The notes under the pieces were generated by a model. That model made no database searches. It worked only from the letters and a program-made list of their open reading frames with translations, and was not told the DNA's origin. 25,612 nt of DNA, taken from a virus. Positions 1 through 5,213 of the stretch are shown here, in pieces. Positions within the stretch are counted from its first letter, which is position 1. Every line of letters begins with the position of its first letter. The stretch is from the IMG/VR virus record IMGVR_UViG_3300031251_000093, positions 1-25,612 of that record. One strand, 5' to 3'. A program made the translations under genes and the position numbers.

Positions 1-81
1 GCCCTGGTCCATGGCCATGCGCACCTGGGTCTTGCCGTTGGTACGGATGAACTTGATGGGGATTTGCCGAATGTCGGTCAT
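1..81 (-). CDS. ParB-like N-terminal domain protein (partial, 5' end only)
   Basis: Only the first 27 codons are present; the gene runs off the left edge. The start is the ATG at 81, one base past the stop of the preceding 57-aa gene. The peptide begins MTDIRQIPIKFIRTNGKTQV and continues RMAMDQ. The pattern of a short beta strand (IPIKFI) followed by R-x-N-G-x-T-Q-x-R resembles the start of ParB/Srx-type domains in phage genes, which bind DNA or act as nucleases or CTPases. It is the last gene seen in the leftward early operon, where replication genes would be expected. Assignment rests on a short stretch, so it is tentative. Confidence 0.5.
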   Translation of the reverse strand, partial: MTDIRQIPIKFIRTNGKTQVRMAMDQG

Positions 82-255
82 CTACTGCTCCTCGAATAGG
101 GCCGGGCCCTGGGAGGCCTTGCGGGCTTCTGCCAGGCGGAGCCGTTCTTCGGCGTCGGCCTTCTCTTTCAGTTCTTGGGGGGTGAGCCAGCCGCGAGACC
201 TGCGGATCAGCTCTGACTTGGCGTGCTGGCGGGATTGGTGCGCGTCGTGCCTCAT
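82..255 (-). CDS. Small hypothetical protein, 57 aa
   Basis: Start ATG at 255 overlaps the stop of the upstream HNH gene in an ATGA, the junction style of this operon, which is the main support for it being real. The product is charged and mostly helical: residues 27-50 are rich in E, K, A and R (LKEKADAEERLRLAEARKAS), suggesting one amphipathic helix, with a short C-terminal tail ending FEEQ. No family is recognised and no catalytic motif is visible. It is co-translated between an HNH nuclease and a ParB-like protein, so a role in phage early functions is inferred only from position. Confidence 0.6.
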   Translation of the reverse strand: MRHDAHQSRQHAKSELIRRSRGWLTPQELKEKADAEERLRLAEARKASQGPALFEEQ

Positions 256-566
256 GCGGCCGCCTTCCGCCGGGCGAAGATGCGCCGGCAGTTGCAGGCA
301 CGGGAGACTTCCTCGAGGTGGGCGGGGTTCCAGCAGGAGCGGACGTTGCAGGTGTGGTCGATCTCCCTGCCCCGCCTGAGCCGGCCCTGGAAGAGGGCGA
401 AGGAGGCCTGGTGCACCCGGATCGTCTCGCCCCGGAAGTGGACCTTGCCGTAGCCGTCCTTGTCCCAGGTGCCCATCCAGATCCAGCACCCAGTGTTCGG
501 CTCGAAATAGGTGTGGGCCGAGAGGCGGTCCTTGACGAGTGCGTCGCCTTCAGTGATATTGGTCAT
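252..566 (-). CDS. HNH endonuclease, 104 aa
   Basis: Start ATG at 566 is preceded by a good Shine-Dalgarno (GAAGGAGG about 8 bases upstream). An in-frame extension upstream is not protein-like and overlaps the CII-like gene. The fold is the zinc-containing HNH_3 type: N-terminal GCWIW (residues 26-30), then GYGKV and a VHQASF helix, then the core EIDHTCNVRSCWNPAHLE with H71, C73, C78, N80 and H83 as catalytic or zinc residues. Such proteins make breaks in DNA and are common free-standing genes in phages. It sits in the leftward early operon, downstream of a 43-aa membrane peptide and overlapping the next gene by 4 bases. Confidence 0.85.
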   Translation of the reverse strand: MTNITEGDALVKDRLSAHTYFEPNTGCWIWMGTWDKDGYGKVHFRGETIRVHQASFALFQGRLRRGREIDHTCNVRSCWNPAHLEEVSRACNCRRIFARRKAAA

Positions 567-595
567 AGATCGGGCCTCCTTCGCCCGGTTGCAGT

Positions 596-727
596 TCAGC
601 CCCGTGAGCGCGGGGCTTTTTTGTTGGTAAGCCAGGGATACTGGCGGGGTTTGGGTGGGCGCAGGCCTGCGATGACCGCCCACGTCATGAGGGCGACCCA
701 TGCCAGGAAGAGGCAGATGGCGGTCAT
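596..727 (-). CDS. Small membrane peptide, 43 aa
   Basis: The ATG at 727 overlaps the stop of the CII-like gene in an ATGA, so translational coupling is likely. Residues 2-22 (TAICLFLAWVALMTWAVIAGL) form one hydrophobic, probably transmembrane helix, followed by a short proline- and lysine-rich cytoplasmic tail. The last codons run through the GC-rich hairpin at 598-617. No homologous family is recognised. Support is the 4-base overlap plus the clean membrane helix. Confidence 0.5.
   Translation of the reverse strand: MTAICLFLAWVALMTWAVIAGLRPPKPRQYPWLTNKKAPRSRG
598..623 (+). terminator. Intrinsic terminator-like hairpin, plus-strand polarity
   Basis: AGCCCCG (598-604), a 6-base loop, CGGGGCT (611-617), then a T run to 622. 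The T run follows the hairpin on the plus strand, so as an intrinsic terminator it would act on rightward transcripts. All recognised genes around it are on the minus strand; in that direction an A run precedes the stem and no U run follows. Confidence 0.5.
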
Positions 728-987
728 GACGCCTTCTCCCGAAGCTCCATGCCCACCTGGTCGGCGAGGTACTCGAGGATCCGGATGTCGCCCGTCGAGG
801 CCATGAACACCGGCAGCAGGTCGATGGGCAGGCAGGAGTCATCCGCATCGGAGGTCCAGTGGGACAGCGCGGAGACCACCACTCCGCAGTCCGCCGCGAC
901 CACCTTGGGCTGGCTCCGGGCAATGGCGACCCGCAATATTTTTTTGACGTCAAAACTGTGGGCGTTGCGGGGAACGACATTTGCCAT
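724..987 (-). CDS. CII-like / Cro-like phage transcription regulator, 87 aa
   Basis: Residues 11-50 (FDVKKILRVAIARS, then a helix-turn-helix with AADCGVVVSALSHWTSD) and the following LPIDLLPVFMASTGDIRILEYLADQ segment match the pattern of phage CII-type activators, in which a lambda-repressor-like HTH is followed by a helix reading 'L-ID-LP-hM--TGD---L-YLA'. The ATG at 987 is chosen over a TTG at 1017: the ATG has AAGG about 9 bases upstream and the extra ten codons have low third-position GC. The TTG does overlap the previous stop (TTGA), so it cannot be excluded. It is the third gene of the leftward operon, the position of cII in lambdoid phages. Confidence 0.7.
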   Translation of the reverse strand: MANVVPRNAHSFDVKKILRVAIARSQPKVVAADCGVVVSALSHWTSDADDSCLPIDLLPVFMASTGDIRILEYLADQVGMELREKAS

Positions 988-1013
988 GAGACTTTGCCTT
1001 GTAGGAAAACGGC

Positions 1014-1211
1014 TCAAATGGACCAGGGGGAAAAGTGGAAGATCTTTGCTTTGTGGAAGAAGGAGAAGAGCCAGGCGGCCTCGTCCTGCGCCACACGGTG
1101 CTGGCGGGAAGGACAGAGGCCGCGGCGGCGCAGCTGCGCCTGGTACTGCGGCTCAGAGGTGAGCGCGGCAGTCGGAGCGGGAATATAATCCCTTTCGATC
1201 GCTGGCCTCAT
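1014..1211 (-). CDS. Hypothetical protein, 65 aa, coupled to the Cro-like gene
   Basis: The ATG at 1211 overlaps the Cro-like stop as ATGA, and the frame has a high third-position GC content like the neighbouring genes, so it is probably translated. The product is basic, with an RRRG stretch near residue 28 and an aromatic C-terminus (WLFSFFHKAKIFHFSPW). No family is recognised. Its place between cro and the CII-like gene is where lambdoid phages often carry small regulators. Confidence 0.5.
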   Translation of the reverse strand: MRPAIERDYIPAPTAALTSEPQYQAQLRRRGLCPSRQHRVAQDEAAWLFSFFHKAKIFHFSPWSI

Positions 1212-1423
1212 GCGGCGCTCGAAGAGGTTGGGAGGTGAGCGGATGCGGTCAACAGATCCCGGGCCAGGATCTTCCCTCCGGAGGCCTCTTCGATCTGGAA
1301 GGCCAGAACACCAGACGGTCTGGCGGTTCGATTCAAAACCTCGGAGAGATGAGTGCGGCTCACTCCGAACCGGATGGCCAGGGCGGTCACGGTTTCAGAG
1401 AAGGGGTGCGAATGCTTGGACAT
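1208..1423 (-). CDS. Cro-like HTH repressor, 71 aa
   Basis: Residues 10-45 form a helix-turn-helix (ETVTALAIRFGVSRTHLSEV followed by LNRTARPSG), with the conserved ALA--FGVS--HLS--L pattern of small Cro/Xre-type DNA-binding proteins; the rest is a short helix and tail. The start is placed at the ATG 1423; an in-frame GTG at 1444 lies inside the operator palindrome. The gene is divergent from the XRE repressor at 1469 and heads the leftward early operon. With the candidate -10 at about 1428-1433, the transcript would begin almost at the ATG, so the mRNA may be leaderless. It probably binds the palindrome at 1434-1448. Confidence 0.75.
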   Translation of the reverse strand: MSKHSHPFSETVTALAIRFGVSRTHLSEVLNRTARPSGVLAFQIEEASGGKILARDLLTASAHLPTSSSAA

Positions 1424-1427
1424 GGTT

Positions 1428-1457
1428 CTAGTGTCGTGTCGCACACGATAAAGTCAA
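1428..1457 (-). promoter_or_regulatory. Leftward early promoter with operator O1
   Basis: On the minus strand: TTGACT (1457-1452), three bases, the perfect inverted repeat TCGTGT-GCG-ACACGA (1448-1434), then CACTAG. The same arrangement recurs at 2930-2960 in front of the rightward early operon, which supports an operator overlapping a promoter spacer. The -10 element is a poor match to consensus, so the exact start site is uncertain. Confidence 0.6.
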
Positions 1458-1468
1458 GCGGAAACGAT

Positions 1469-1882
1469 ATGGACCCAAATCCTTTTTTCAACGACCCTGA
1501 GTTCATGACCATATGGCCACAACGATCTAAATTTAAGGAAGCCGTCCTTTCTTACAGGAAGGCTAAGGGCATATCTCCAGAGCAAATGGCGGATATGTTG
1601 GGGATCAAACCAAGCCACCTTCATGGTCTGCTATACGACAAGCGAGTGGGTCCCAGCAAAGAATTGATCGAGACAGCATCGAAGATCTTGAACCTTCCAC
1701 TTTATGAATTGGCGAATGATGGATCATTGGAAATTTCAGGCGCAGAGCCCAATGCGTCAGACATGGAAAGGTTCATGCTCCGGGTCATGGGTGCGGACCT
1801 TACGAAGCTGACCGAAACCCAAAAGCAGAGTGCATTTGAGGCCTGGCGCGCTATAGTACGTGCCTATGAGCAGCCCAAGTAA
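1469..1882 (+). CDS. XRE-family phage repressor (CI-like), 137 aa
   Basis: Residues 20-65 are an Xre helix-turn-helix (FKEAVLSYRKAKGISPEQMA then DMLGIKPSHLHGLLYDKRVG), followed by helices resembling a short oligomerisation domain. There is no LexA/CI-type peptidase domain (no S/K dyad), so it is not a self-cleaving repressor. The next gene overlaps it by 17 bases and encodes an ImmA/IrrE-type metalloprotease; in ICEBs1 and phi105-like systems such a protease cleaves the partner repressor. The ATG at 1469 has only a weak Shine-Dalgarno. The gene is divergent from the Cro-like gene, and the operator at 1434-1448 lies between them. Its codons are AT-richer than those of the structural genes. Confidence 0.85.
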   Translation: MDPNPFFNDPEFMTIWPQRSKFKEAVLSYRKAKGISPEQMADMLGIKPSHLHGLLYDKRVGPSKELIETASKILNLPLYELANDGSLEISGAEPNASDMERFMLRVMGADLTKLTETQKQSAFEAWRAIVRAYEQPK

Positions 1883-2333
1883 TCCCTTATGGTTTGGTAG
1901 GAAATACCCCTCGATGGACGATCTTCTGGATTTTGCCGAATCCATGGGGTGCAAGGTCGGGATTGCAGCCCTTGGCGAAGGGGCGCTGTTCGTCGCCGGC
2001 GAGGGCCAGGAACCTCCGGTAATCCTCCTACCGGGTGGGGATGGCCTCCTGGTTCACTGGCTGCTCGCACACGAACTGGGGCACCTGGTGCACCATGTCG
2101 GGCCCCGAGGGGAGCTCTCTTACTCCAAGGATGAGGCTACCGCCAATCGCTGGGCCGCCCGAGCTTTGATTCCCCAAGCCAGGATCAAAGCCCATGGCAA
2201 TGCCAGCATGGATACCTTCATCGGTGCCCTTTCTGCCCACTATGAGGAACTCCCCTTATTCGACTGCCCGGCACGGCGCCTTGCAGCCAAGATCGCAGAT
2301 ATCAGGCTCGGTTCACTGGAGGACGTGGCATGA
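1866..2333 (+). CDS. ImmA/IrrE-family metallopeptidase, 155 aa
   Basis: Residues 69-73 are HELGH, the zinc-binding HExxH motif, and E90 in the DEATANRWAARALIP stretch is the expected third ligand; this pattern defines COG2856/ImmA-IrrE peptidases. The N-terminal half is beta-rich. Known members cleave a neighbouring XRE repressor and trigger induction, and the overlapping repressor upstream fits that role. The ATG at 1866 is used; an in-frame GTG at 1860 would add two residues. The gene ends in an ATGA overlap with the membrane OB-fold gene, so all three are probably made together. What activates the protease is not visible. Confidence 0.85.
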   Translation: MSSPSNPLWFGRKYPSMDDLLDFAESMGCKVGIAALGEGALFVAGEGQEPPVILLPGGDGLLVHWLLAHELGHLVHHVGPRGELSYSKDEATANRWAARALIPQARIKAHGNASMDTFIGALSAHYEELPLFDCPARRLAAKIADIRLGSLEDVA

Positions 2334-2848
2334 ATGAAGTGAAGAAGATGGGCATGGGCAAAAAGGTGGGCCTCGGGTGCGGCGGGGCCGTCGTGCTCTT
2401 CATCATCATCGGTGCCCTCGCCGGTCGTGGTGAAACATCCAAAGGTGCGACTGCATCAACCCCAGCCGCCGCTGCAACTCAAACCCAGTCAGCCCCATCA
2501 GCCAAAGACGTGGCAGAGCTTGGCCAGCCGGCAGGAACGGTGGCGACGATCAAGGCCACTGACCTTCACCAGCTCTACAAGCAGAATGAAATTGACGCCG
2601 ATAATCACGTTAAAGGCAAGATCGTCAATATAAAGGGTGTGGTGGATTCCATTTCAAAAGATGCATTCGGCAACTTGTATCTTTCAATTCGAGCGGGGGG
2701 TCTTCTGGGGCTGCATGCTGAGTTCGACGACAACCATAAAGCCGAGCTGGCCATGTTGAAGGCCGGCCAGCAGGTGATCGTCCAAGGCCGGGTCGACGGC
2801 TTCATGATGGACAGCGTCCAGGTTAAGGATTGCCAGATCGTCAAATAG
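2330..2848 (+). CDS. Membrane-anchored OB-fold (tRNA_anti-like) protein, 172 aa
   Basis: A short basic start is followed by one hydrophobic segment (residues 13-31, VGLGCGGAVVLFIIIGALA), then a low-complexity A/T/Q/S linker (35-65) and a globular domain (70-172). That domain reads like the tRNA_anti-like OB fold (PF12869): LYKQNEIDAD, VKGKIVNIKGVV, YLSIRAG, LKAGQQVIVQGRVDG and a final CQIV. Members bind nucleic acid or ligands; the role of membrane-anchored versions is not known. It is the third gene of the lysogeny operon (ATGA overlap with ImmA) and would be expressed in the lysogen, so a role in sensing or superinfection exclusion is possible but only inferred. A terminator follows at 2877. 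Confidence 0.75.
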   Translation: MNEVKKMGMGKKVGLGCGGAVVLFIIIGALAGRGETSKGATASTPAAAATQTQSAPSAKDVAELGQPAGTVATIKATDLHQLYKQNEIDADNHVKGKIVNIKGVVDSISKDAFGNLYLSIRAGGLLGLHAEFDDNHKAELAMLKAGQQVIVQGRVDGFMMDSVQVKDCQIVK

Positions 2849-2876
2849 CCCAGCCTCAATAGAACTGAACGAAACC

Positions 2877-2898
2877 AGCCCCGATTCGTCGGGGCTTT
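2877..2898 (+). terminator. Rho-independent terminator of the lysogeny operon
   Basis: Perfect 8-bp stem AGCCCCGA (2877-2884) / TCGGGGCT (2889-2896) closed by a TTCG tetraloop, then TT before C residues. The U run is short, but stem and loop are ideal and it lies 28 bases after the OB-fold gene. Confidence 0.75.
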
Positions 2899-2929
2899 CC
2901 CATGTTCGAAAAGAGATGAAAATATTTTC

Positions 2930-2960
2930 TTGACGTATGTCGTGTAGCACACGACACTAT
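2930..2960 (+). promoter_or_regulatory. Rightward early promoter with operator O2
   Basis: TTGACG (2930-2935), four bases, the inverted repeat TCGTGT-AGC-ACACGA (2940-2954), then CACTATGGT. The half sites are identical to those of O1 at 1434-1448 and have the same TTGAC box on the same side. It lies between the lysogeny terminator and the rightward early operon, the place of lambda pL/oL. The -10 is weakly defined. Confidence 0.65.
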
Positions 2961-3016
2961 GGTATCGAACGAAGAAACGCAGATCCAACCACCACGAACA
3001 GAACTTGAGCGCCATT

Positions 3017-3115
3017 CCGGGATAGCCCGGATCCCCGGTGGAGGCCTCCACCACCCCGCCCGGAGCTCTACGGGCGGTCCCATCCAAAGGAAAGCCCCCT
3101 GATCAGAGGGGGCTT
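3017..3115 (+). promoter_or_regulatory. Structured 5' leader with three hairpins
   Basis: Between the promoter at 2930 and the first start codon at 3145 are three inverted repeats: CCGGG-ATAG-CCCGG (3017-3030), the perfect 16-bp palindrome GGTGGAGGCCTCCACC (3037-3052) and AAGCCCCCT-GATCAG-AGGGGGCTT (3092-3115). The third looks like a terminator stem but has no U run after it. The rest of 2961-3144 contains no convincing gene. Regulation by antitermination or mRNA structure is an inference. Confidence 0.5.
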
Positions 3116-3144
3116 CCGAAACTGCGCCTCATGCAGGAGGTCAC

Positions 3145-3216
3145 ATGCAGATCATCCGCTTCAACCGGTTCCCGCGCAAGCCCGAACCCACCGCACCGAT
3201 CAAGAGGGCGGCGTGA
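3145..3216 (+). CDS. Leader peptide, 23 aa
   Basis: An AGGAGG Shine-Dalgarno lies 5 bases before the ATG at 3145, the strongest ribosome site in the region, and the stop overlaps the next start (TGATG). The product, MQIIRFNRFPRKPEPTAPIK plus RAA, is very basic and has no known family. Its position as first ORF of the operon and the coupling to the next gene suggest it is translated. Confidence 0.5.
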   Translation: MQIIRFNRFPRKPEPTAPIKRAA

Positions 3217-3377
3217 TGGAGAACGTCCCCTTCCTTCCCCCTGCCCCGCGCCTGACTCGGTTCTGCGCTTGCGGCGAGCCCCTCACCCTCGAGATGGAAT
3301 TCGACCAGGGCGTTTGCGTCGACTGCATGGCCGACATGGCGAAGCTCCATGAGCCCCAAGAAAGGATCTCAGCATGA
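3216..3377 (+). CDS. Small zinc-ribbon-like protein, 53 aa
   Basis: The ATG at 3216 shares a base with the previous stop, and its own stop forms ATGA with the exonuclease start at 3374, so it is locked into the operon. Two cysteine pairs (FCACG near residues 17-20 and CVDC near 34-37) suggest a zinc ribbon. No named family; small zinc-binding proteins of this kind are frequent in early phage operons and may act as nucleic-acid or protein adaptors. Confidence 0.6.
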   Translation: MENVPFLPPAPRLTRFCACGEPLTLEMEFDQGVCVDCMADMAKLHEPQERISA

Positions 3378-4225
3378 ACCTCCCCAGCATCGCCGGCATC
3401 ACCCCCGGCATCCCCTTCGACCAGTACCTGCAGCTGCCCGGCCTCAGCGCCTCGAAGCTGAAGAAGCTCATGAAGTCGCCCCTGGCCTTCAAGTGGGACC
3501 AGGACCACCCGGACACCAGCAGCTCGCCGGCCATGGCCCTGGGCACCGCGGTGCACACCGCCGTCCTCGAGCCCCACCGCATGAAGACCGACTACGTGCT
3601 GTGGGACCAGGGCGACAAGCGCGGCAAGGCCTGGACCGAGTTCAAGGAGATCCACGCCGACAAGCAGATCCTGAGCGCCGCCGAGTTCGACCAGGTCAAG
3701 GCCATGCGCTCCTCGCTGCTCGGCTACGCCCCGGCGGCGCGCTACCTCCAGGACGGCGTCGCCGAGGTCACCATCCAGTGGAAGGACCCCTCGGGCCGGG
3801 CCATGCGCGGCCGGGTGGACTGGATCACCATCGTCGACGGCCAGCTGGTGCTCGTGGACCTCAAGACCACCCGGGACGCCAGCGCGCGGAAGTTCTTCGC
3901 GTCCAGCTTCGACCTGGGCTATCACCTCCAGTTCGCCCTCTACGTGGACGGCTGGTTCTACCTCACCGGTGAGACGCCCCGCTTCGTGGTGCTGGCCGTG
4001 GAGTCCAGCGCCCCCTACGAGCCCGCGGTCTTTGATGTGACCGAGGACGTGCTCGTGCGCGGCCACGACGACTACCGGAACCTGCTGGACACTCTCACGG
4101 CCTGCGAGATCTCGAACACCTGGCCGCCCAGGGCCGAGGCCGAGCAGCCCTTGCTCCTTCCCTCCTGGGCCAGAGCCAAGGACGACGAAGACGTTTCCGA
4201 CATCGGCCTGGACATGGCGGGCTGA
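3374..4225 (+). CDS. RecE-like PDDEXK exonuclease, 283 aa
   Basis: The N-terminal LSASKLKKLMKSPLAFKW (residues 24-41) and ALGTAVHTAVLEP (55-67) match the start of the exodeoxyribonuclease VIII / RecE C-terminal family (DUF3799-like). The PDDEXK core follows: E131 (AEVTIQW), D149 in GRVDWI, D162-L-K164 in LVDLKTT, and YHLQFALYVDG (183-193), whose Q is the conserved motif-IV residue. Such enzymes degrade the 5' strand of double-stranded DNA to leave 3' single strands for annealing during phage recombination. No RecT or Red-beta annealase is recognised in the window; the SSB-like gene two places downstream may take part. The start forms ATGA with the preceding gene. Confidence 0.85.
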   Translation: MNLPSIAGITPGIPFDQYLQLPGLSASKLKKLMKSPLAFKWDQDHPDTSSSPAMALGTAVHTAVLEPHRMKTDYVLWDQGDKRGKAWTEFKEIHADKQILSAAEFDQVKAMRSSLLGYAPAARYLQDGVAEVTIQWKDPSGRAMRGRVDWITIVDGQLVLVDLKTTRDASARKFFASSFDLGYHLQFALYVDGWFYLTGETPRFVVLAVESSAPYEPAVFDVTEDVLVRGHDDYRNLLDTLTACEISNTWPPRAEAEQPLLLPSWARAKDDEDVSDIGLDMAG

Positions 4226-4226
4226 G

Positions 4227-4712
4227 ATGAACGACCTGCGCCCCATCCCTGGATTCGACGGCTACTTCGCCACCGACACCGGCCTGATCATCGGCCGGCG
4301 GGGACGGGCGCTCACCGGGTATCGCAACCCGAAGGGCTACCTGGTCATTTGCATCAGGTCCGCCCAGGGCCAGCGTCCCTTTCCGGTGCATCGCCTGGTT
4401 GCGGCCGCTTTCCATGGCCCGGCCCCTGAAGGCACCGAGGTGAGGCACCTGGACGGTGACCAGCTGAACAATGCCCCTTCCAATCTCAAGTGGGGAACCC
4501 ACCTCGAGAACATCGCCGACAAGTCCGCGCACGGAACCCTCGCCGTCGGCTCGAGCAACGGCAATTCCAAGCTCACCGAGGATCAGGTTCGAACTATCCG
4601 CTCCTTGCGGCTCCAAAACATGAGTTATCCGGCTATAGCCAAGCAATTTGGCGTGAGCCATCAACTGATCCAATACGTCTGCAAACGCGTCATATGGAGG
4701 CACATCGCATGA
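4227..4712 (+). CDS. NUMOD4/HNH homing-type endonuclease, 161 aa
   Basis: Three parts are visible: an N-terminal NUMOD4-like segment (residues 7-45, IPGFDGYFATDTGLI...GY), an HNH_3 core with VHRLVAAAF (54-62), VRHLDGDQLNNAPSNLKWGT (72-91; H74, N81/N82, N86, W89), and a C-terminal helix-turn-helix (115-156, KLTEDQVRTIRSL...YPAIAKQFGVSHQLIQYV) of the kind used for target binding. This is the usual layout of free-standing phage homing endonucleases. It lies between the exonuclease and the SSB-like gene, one base after the first and overlapping the second by 4 bases; its last 100 bases are AT-richer than its neighbours, consistent with insertion. Confidence 0.85.
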   Translation: MNDLRPIPGFDGYFATDTGLIIGRRGRALTGYRNPKGYLVICIRSAQGQRPFPVHRLVAAAFHGPAPEGTEVRHLDGDQLNNAPSNLKWGTHLENIADKSAHGTLAVGSSNGNSKLTEDQVRTIRSLRLQNMSYPAIAKQFGVSHQLIQYVCKRVIWRHIA

Positions 4713-5206
4713 GCAACCTCAAGAAACCCAATACCTACGACCAATTATATCCTGGGCGTTTCCTCAAGGCCGGGCTGTTCGAGGGCAAGTGTGTGACCCT
4801 CACCATCAAGGACGTGAACCTCGAGGAACTGGAGGGAGACGACGGCAAGAAGACGAAGGCCGTCATTTCCTTCGTCGAGACCGAGATGATGCTGGTGACC
4901 GCGAAGACCAACGGCCTGTGCATCAAGGCCATGTTCGGCGACAAGCTCTCGGGCTGGCTCGGGAAGAAGGTCACGCTCTTCCCGTCCACCTGGAACGGCG
5001 AGCCGGCCATCCGGGTCTACGGCAGCCCGGACATCACCGCCGACATGCCCATCAGCATCCAGCTGCCCCGCCGCAAGCCGATCCCCATGGTGATGCACCA
5101 CGTCACCCGGGCGGGTGAGGCCCCGCCGGCGCCGGCCGCCCCGCTTCCTCCTCCCCCTCCGCCCGCGGTCGACGGCCTCGATCCCGACGAATTCTCTCAG
5201 CTGTAG
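4709..5206 (+). CDS. Probable ssDNA-binding / recombination accessory protein, 165 aa
   Basis: The start at 4709 forms ATGA with the HNH gene; an upstream extension in this frame is a shadow of that gene. Residues 15-115 look like an OB-type beta domain (GRFLKAGLFEGKCVTLTIKDV, KAVISFVE, IKAMFGDKLSGWLGKKVTLFPS, IRVYGSP), a family common beside phage RecE/RecT genes. It is followed by a proline-rich linker with runs of P (140-153) and an acidic tip (DGLDPDEFSQL). Globular OB domain, flexible linker and acidic C-terminus are also the plan of bacterial SSB. Function as SSB is inferred, not shown by a signature motif. Confidence 0.6.
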   Translation: MSNLKKPNTYDQLYPGRFLKAGLFEGKCVTLTIKDVNLEELEGDDGKKTKAVISFVETEMMLVTAKTNGLCIKAMFGDKLSGWLGKKVTLFPSTWNGEPAIRVYGSPDITADMPISIQLPRRKPIPMVMHHVTRAGEAPPAPAAPLPPPPPPAVDGLDPDEFSQL

Positions 5207-5213
5207 GTGACCC

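Noticed and set aside
2959-3102. 47-codon plus-strand frame starting with ATG just after operator O2.
   Set aside because: No ribosome site, the ATG overlaps the presumed -10 region, and the frame runs through all three leader hairpins; probably leader DNA.
3200-4246. Long minus-strand frame opposite the exonuclease gene.
   Set aside because: Antisense shadow in GC-rich DNA: low-complexity V/G/L/H-rich product, no ribosome site, and the plus strand has clear PDDEXK motifs.
5130-5170. Proline run in the SSB-like protein as a functional stalling motif.
   Set aside because: Proline-rich linkers are common in this genome (also at 9740 and 8640); nothing in the sequence points to regulation by stalling.
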